Notes under the pieces: model-generated
What the model was told of the DNA's origin: nothing
What the model saw: only the letters and a program-made list of their open reading frames with translations
The model's database searches: none
Shown here: piece by piece, positions 60,031 to 64,000 of the stretch
How positions within the stretch are numbered: position 1 is the stretch's first letter
Layout of the letters: each line of letters starts with the position of its first letter
Assembly (NCBI GenBank): GCA_021399445.1
Contig: JAJTUQ010000003.1
Location: 7,378,001-7,442,000 of the forward strand
Direction: 5' to 3'
DNA length: 64,000 nucleotides
Origin: Xylogone sp. PMI_703
Lineage: Eukaryota; Ascomycota; Leotiomycetes
Made by a program: the position numbers and the translations under genes

Positions 60031-60972
60031 ATGTCTTCATCAACGACAATTCGAACAAGACCGCTCAGAAACCTCCTTAGAAGGAGTATCTGCGCTATTG
60101 AAGTAGCGCCAGTGTAAAACTCTAGCAAATCCTTCCAATTGGGCTCAATTGACCATTCCACAGAAGTAGGCGTCCTTTAGTAGCACGGGCAGAGATACGA
60201 AATTCCACACCATCTCCACTTGCATACCATGGCCATAGAAATTTTGGAAGCACTCCAATTGTATTAAAAAAGGGCGGCAAAACCAAGAATCAAAAATCAG
60301 AAAGCGAAAATGAGCCAGAACAGAATCAAAAACAAAGTGACGACCCTTACGATTTCTCTGCTCTAGAAGCAGGTATCACAAAAGTTATAGAGAAGCTTAA
60401 GAATGACCTAGCGAAGCTTCGAACAGGAGGGAGGTTTAATCCGGAACTCCTAGAGAATGTGAGAGTACACCTGACAAAAGATTCGAAGTCTACAATAAAG
60501 CTAGGAGAATTGGCACAAGTCTTGCCAAAGGGAGGGCGCATGGTCACTGTCTTGGTTGGGGAGAAAGATGTAAAATACCGTCACACTATAGCCATTGGTA
60601 TTTCTACTGACATACGTATAGCATGTAAAGTCTATCATATCGGCGATTCAAAGTAGCAAGGATTTGAACCTCCAACCTCAGGTTGATCCACACAATGCCT
60701 CCCAGCTCAATATCCCGATACCTCCGCCTACAAAGGAGTCACGAGACCTAGCTATGGCAGCAGCGCATAAAGCTGGAGAGACAGCCCATACGGCCGTGCG
60801 TAATGAGAGAGCTGTTATGCAAAAGAAATTGAGAGCCATGGAGCTCAAAAAGACTGTACGACCAGATGACTTGAGGAAGGCCCACAAGGACATGGAAAAG
60901 ATAGTCGAGGCAGCAGGTACGGACATTAAGAAGACAGTGGATGCGGCAAGGAAAGCAATGGAACAAGCATGA
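60031..60972 (+). CDS. rrf1: mitochondrial ribosome recycling factor
   Basis: Exons 60031-60113, 60164-60569 and 60622-60972 give 279 residues. The factor splits post-termination mitochondrial ribosomes together with EF-G2. The N terminus is a typical basic presequence (MSSSTTIRTRPLRNLLRRSI). The RRF body has SALEAGITKVIEKLKNDLAK, LRTGGRFNPELLENV and the GRMVTVLVGEKD strand. The second intron is short (52 nt, donor gtaaaa, acceptor tatag) and leads into HVKSIISAIQSSKDLNLQPQ. This splice restores the conserved middle part; the unspliced frame reads a different chain and stops at 60656. The C-terminal helix is typical: ARKAMEQA ends the long three-helix bundle, with KKTVRPDDLRKAHKDMEKIV. Both introns use a gtaaaa donor, unusual in this window. 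Confidence 0.9.
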
Positions 60973-61055
60973 GTGATTCCTTATTGGGTCATATATGATT
61001 TTGTACAACTAGCCAAGTCTTGCCATCTAACTTCTATCTTACAAGCCTGAATCTT

Positions 61056-62174
61056 TTATGCAGGTTTAGCTGTCGGCTTAGCTTTGTTTGCTTGTGGCTG
61101 CTGTGCCGGCAGAAGTGATTTTAGCTTCTCCACTAAGTGAGTCTTATCTGCCGGTAAGTACGTCTCGTTATGTGTTAAATAAGACGCCACATGACTAGCA
61201 ATGTCTCCTGTTGCTTTTGGCACCACGTAGTTACCAGCAACAAGAGCATTTAATATTGCAGACTTTTCCGCATCAGATATGCTATCAAACTTCTTTCCTA
61301 ATGCTTCCAGTCGCTGCCTCTCCTCGATATTCTCGAAGAAGACGCCGTTCTTATTATATTGTGCCATCCTCTTCTTGGGATGGACATAGGCCCCATTCGT
61401 AGGAAAGCTATCCGTTAGGATTTGCATTCTGTAGGCTATCGATTCAGCCAATCCTCTTGGGGCCGAGCTCGTAGCTACTGGTGGCCCTTGCTTTTGAAGA
61501 CTTTCTGGTGCTGTGGTTGGCACATAATCATGCTTCACACCTTGCTCGGCAGAATCGAGGAATGCTAATTCCTCCGCATTGTAGGGCTCATCGAAGTCCT
61601 CTTCTTGATCTCTCTTAACTATCGGTCCCCTTCTCTTTTTCGTACCCGATCTATTGCCTCTGGATCCAATGTTTTTGCCAGTTCCCCTTCCTCTCCCACG
61701 AATTGCACCACCAGATCGACCACGAGTTCCAGCTGCTCCAGCACCACGGCCAACTATTTTAGACCGATTGACTATCCTGCCTCCTCGATTAGAGATGGTT
61801 TGATTTCTGTTACCTCTAGTCGAGGTTGGATCTACTCTTGTTATTGTGAATCCTTGAGCAGGCGCTGCACCAAGAGCTCGAGCGTCGATTCCTCTAGGTC
61901 GAGAAGCGGGTAAAGAGGACACTTCTGCCGCTGCATTTGCCGATCTTTGTGCTCGAGATATCCGAGGCTGTTCTGCGTACTAGTTAATATGACATTGAAT
62001 AGCAATTATTTTTCGTATGTGAAGTTTCTCGTACTTACCCTGCTCCTCAGATGCCTTGGATGCAGAAATGGAAAACTGCCTTAATGATGCAGCAATTCCA
62101 TCCGTGACCCTCGCGAGGTCACTTGCCAATGGTCTACCCCGACCAATTGCCGAGTGGACATGCCATTTATACAT
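61056..62174 (-). CDS. predicted mitochondrial RG-rich protein, unrecognised
   Basis: Minus-strand exons 62174-62039 and 61972-61056 give 350 residues; the intron is 66 nt with acceptor cgcag. I cannot name the family. The N terminus (about 1-45) is basic and hydroxylated, poor in acidic residues and contains LRQFSISAS, which fits an RxF/S mitochondrial cleavage site. A Gly/Arg-rich low-complexity block (GRGAGAAGTRGRSGGAIRGR and neighbours, about 105-150) follows, then an acidic stretch (QEEDFDEPYNAEELAFLD). The C-terminal half (about 225-340) looks folded: GLAESIAYRMQILTDSFPTN, MAQYNKNGVFFENIEERQRL and HNETYLPADKTHLVEKLKSL. This would suit a mitochondrial RNA or ribosome factor, but that is inference. 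It is convergent with the recycling factor (83 bp apart). Confidence 0.7.
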
Positions 62175-62417
62175 GGCTTTCCCTTAAGATGCAAGAAATT
62201 AAGTCTTCCTGCTGAGGGCTAGAATATTGGAAGATCAAGAGATAAGTTTGATATTGGGTGCCTGGCCAGCAACTTGAAACCTCAGGCGATAATCAGCCTT
62301 GTCTATATCTCCGCCATGCCCGTCAACAACCTGACAATAATTTAATAAATTCGCTCTATTCTTCTCTACCCTCGCTCAATTGCTCTAACACGTATCATAA
62401 ACATACACTAGGCAAAG

Positions 62418-62678
62418 ATGCTCCGTCGAAAGCCGACAGCATTAACTCTCACTACGGAGGATATAGCGATCTATGAAGACTCCCGCGCTGCTGAAATGCT
62501 TCAGCGGGAAGCAGATGCAAAAGCTCAGGCTCATGCTTATGCTCAGGCCCAACTACAACGAGGCAGTGACAAGAATTTAAATGGGGACCCAAGTAAAGAG
62601 TTACGACAACATGACAAGCAGAGAACTGCAACTCCCAGGACAAGAGAGGACAGGCTTGGAATAAGTGGAAGAGGGTGA
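62418..62678 (+). CDS. cdc26: anaphase-promoting complex subunit Cdc26
   Basis: A single 86-residue frame. The opening MLRRKPTALTLTTEDIAIYE is the conserved Cdc26 motif, whose N-terminal peptide inserts into the TPR superhelix of Cdc16/Apc6 and stabilises it in the APC/C ubiquitin ligase. The rest is polar, with Ala/Gln-rich helix EADAKAQAHAYAQAQLQR and a basic tail, and is poorly conserved in the family. The size is as expected for this small subunit. The gene is divergent from the mitochondrial RG-rich protein gene, with about 240 bp between starts. Confidence 0.85.
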   Translation: MLRRKPTALTLTTEDIAIYEDSRAAEMLQREADAKAQAHAYAQAQLQRGSDKNLNGDPSKELRQHDKQRTATPRTREDRLGISGRG

Positions 62679-63083
62679 ATGAATGTTTGGATATATGGTC
62701 TCACGTGCTACTCAACACATTAGTGTTGCTCGCATTGAAATCTTCATCGAGCAGGTGTATTCGACTACAAGAGATTTAGATAACGGATGTCTGATTCCAG
62801 CTATCTTTCTATCTGTTTTCTATGAGCCTATCCGCGAATATGCGTCCACCACAGTACGCGATCCACAAACAAATCTTTTAAGGCCCAAATAGCCGCAGAG
62901 TACGGCCTCTGAAATCGCTAATATACACCTAAATCAAAAGAATACAACGCCTCGCAATATGATACAGCGAACCCCGTGTTATCCTGATAAAAAGAACCCC
63001 TGACGCCGATTCCGCTAATGCAAAACGTGACTGTTCTAATCGCCAAAATTATGAGAACAAAAATGGCGGCACAATAGTAGATG
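62679..63083. other. convergent intergenic region after CDC26
   Basis: 3' flanks of CDC26 and of the edge gene. A short + frame (62683-62892) lacks any recognisable feature. Confidence 0.55.
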
Positions 63084-64000
63084 TTATGTTGATGGTGGTT
63101 GCTGTTTGGTTTTCAGTTTCAGTATGATACTGGGTTTCCTCTGAAGACCAGGAGGTGCCGAATCTGGAAGCGGCTTGCGAGCCTTGATGGGAGCCGGCGA
63201 GGCAGATGCCGATGGGTTTGGAATGGGATTTAATGCAGAGGGAAGAGGTGTTCGTATAGGCTGTGGTACAGCTGCTGGCGGAGTTGGTGTTGGCAAAGAC
63301 ACTGATGGAGGACCAACTGGAGCTGCTTTTGCACTTGGTTGGCTGGGGTTGAGACGGGACCGTTGGATTGCCTCTAATTTTGAACCTGGTATTTTGAGTT
63401 TAATTATCTTACTTGGAGGCGGGCCATGATAACTATCGGTGTGTTCTGGAGGAGATGGTCGTTTCAGTGATTTGACCGGTGCGGTTGCTGCTTTCGATAA
63501 TGGGCGCGCTGAAACCTGTGCTGATGTGTTCACGGTCTGAGTCGGAACTTTATAAATAGGCTTTGGTTTAGTCCTAACTTTACTGGTTTGCTTGAAGACT
63601 AGCTTCCCCTACATATTTTTAGCGTCTGGTTATGCAGAATAAAAGGGTCTATAAGACTTACCTTGCCTAGGTGCTTGACCTTCCAGTAACGAGGCAATCG
63701 CAATGCGATAGGGAATGATTCAACAGAATCATAAAGCATCCAGCATATATCAAGCAGGTTCAACTCTCCGACCAAGTCTATGACCGGAGACTTGATTGCC
63801 TTCCATATGGAGTCCTTCAAGACAGCATCAGTGCCTAATTCATCTTTCAAGGCAACTACTGCGCCCGCGATAGACGTGGTCCGCTCAATCAGGGCCTTTC
63901 GGTCAGTTGCCACCTGATCACTCTGATCCATGACTAAGGCGTCTTCCTCAACAGGAGCAGGTTCGACGGGTTTGTACTCTCCAAATGCCACAGTTGCAAG
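63084..64000 (-). CDS. unrecognised protein, 5' end beyond the window
   Basis: Minus-strand exons 64000(open)-63662 and 63608-63084; the 53-nt intron (gtaagt...tgtag) is in phase 0. The frame is open to the window edge, so the true start is further right; the available part is 288 codons including the stop. The first part looks folded and helical: STADD-free but with AVLKDSIWKAIKSPVIDLVG, LNLLDICWMLYDSVES and RLPRYWKVKHLGKGKLVF. After the intron the chain becomes basic, then strongly Pro/Ser/Ala-rich, ending PSIILKLKTKQQPPST. A pair of similar basic/hydrophobic motifs, KIIKLKIPGSKL and SIILKLKTK, flank the Pro-rich region and recall chromatin-complex tails, but I cannot assign a family. Confidence 0.6.

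Noticed and set aside
60459..60656. Ribosome recycling factor ending as ...IRIACKVYHIGDSK
   Set aside because: This is read-through into an intron; splicing at 60570-60621 restores the conserved sequence.

Overview
The window is nuclear DNA of a filamentous ascomycete (Pezizomycotina). The evidence is many short introns (mostly 45-80 nt) with gtaagt/gtgagt-type donors and ctaac/ctaat branch signals, roughly balanced base composition, and gene families typical of that group (Pal1, a 2EXR/F-box-like protein, an Asp f 4-like secreted protein, a DUF3807-like protein). A leotiomycete is my best guess from protein flavour, but I could not test it. Most genes are single-copy housekeeping genes; I see no intact transposon, CRISPR array, rRNA or convincing tRNA.

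Layout. 1-8 kb: HMG-CoA reductase and the Hsp70/Hsp90 co-chaperone STI1, both +. 8-13 kb: an NCE102-type MARVEL membrane protein (-), RNA polymerase III subunit RPC34 (+) and a cyclophilin (-). 14-18.3 kb: epsin-like ENT3 and peroxin PEX13 (+). 18.7-24.3 kb: carboxymuconolactone decarboxylase-like, NmrA-like and Asp f 4-like secreted proteins (all -). 24.3-28 kb: a long gene-poor stretch with a G-rich promoter-proximal cluster. 28-31.5 kb: ATG14 (-), an unrecognised coiled-coil protein (+) and a newly assembled 91-aa single-pass membrane protein (-). 33-35.6 kb: DUF3807-like and ANCHR-like zinc-finger proteins (+). 36-43 kb: divergent LMBD1-type cobalamin transporter (-) and CFT1/CPSF160 (+). 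43.7-45.1 kb: a Pal1-family protein (-). 45-47.7 kb: gene-poor, with one doubtful spliced candidate. 47.7-51.4 kb: USB1 (+) and ERO1 (-), convergent. 52.4-58.9 kb: CKS1 (-), an RSC4-like double-bromodomain protein (+) and ribosome-associated Hsp70 SSB1 (+). 59-64 kb: a 2EXR-like protein (-), mitochondrial ribosome recycling factor (+), a predicted mitochondrial RG-rich protein (-), APC/C subunit CDC26 (+), and an unrecognised gene (-) running off the right edge.

There is no operon-like logic, but several themes recur: protein folding (STI1, SSB1, ERO1, cyclophilin), vesicle and organelle traffic (ENT3, PEX13, ATG14, LMBD1, NCE102), RNA processing (RPC34, CFT1, USB1) and cell cycle (CKS1, CDC26, ANCHR-like). 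Gene models were assembled by hand from reading frames and splice signals, and all listed complete models close in frame. The most useful results are splice-level: a small gene whose intron ends in an (ATCA)5 microsatellite, a GC-AG intron in USB1, an ERO1 first intron whose retention would create a second hydrophobic leader, and stop-free in-frame introns in CKS1 and RSC4. I found no clear evidence of an entirely new biological system.
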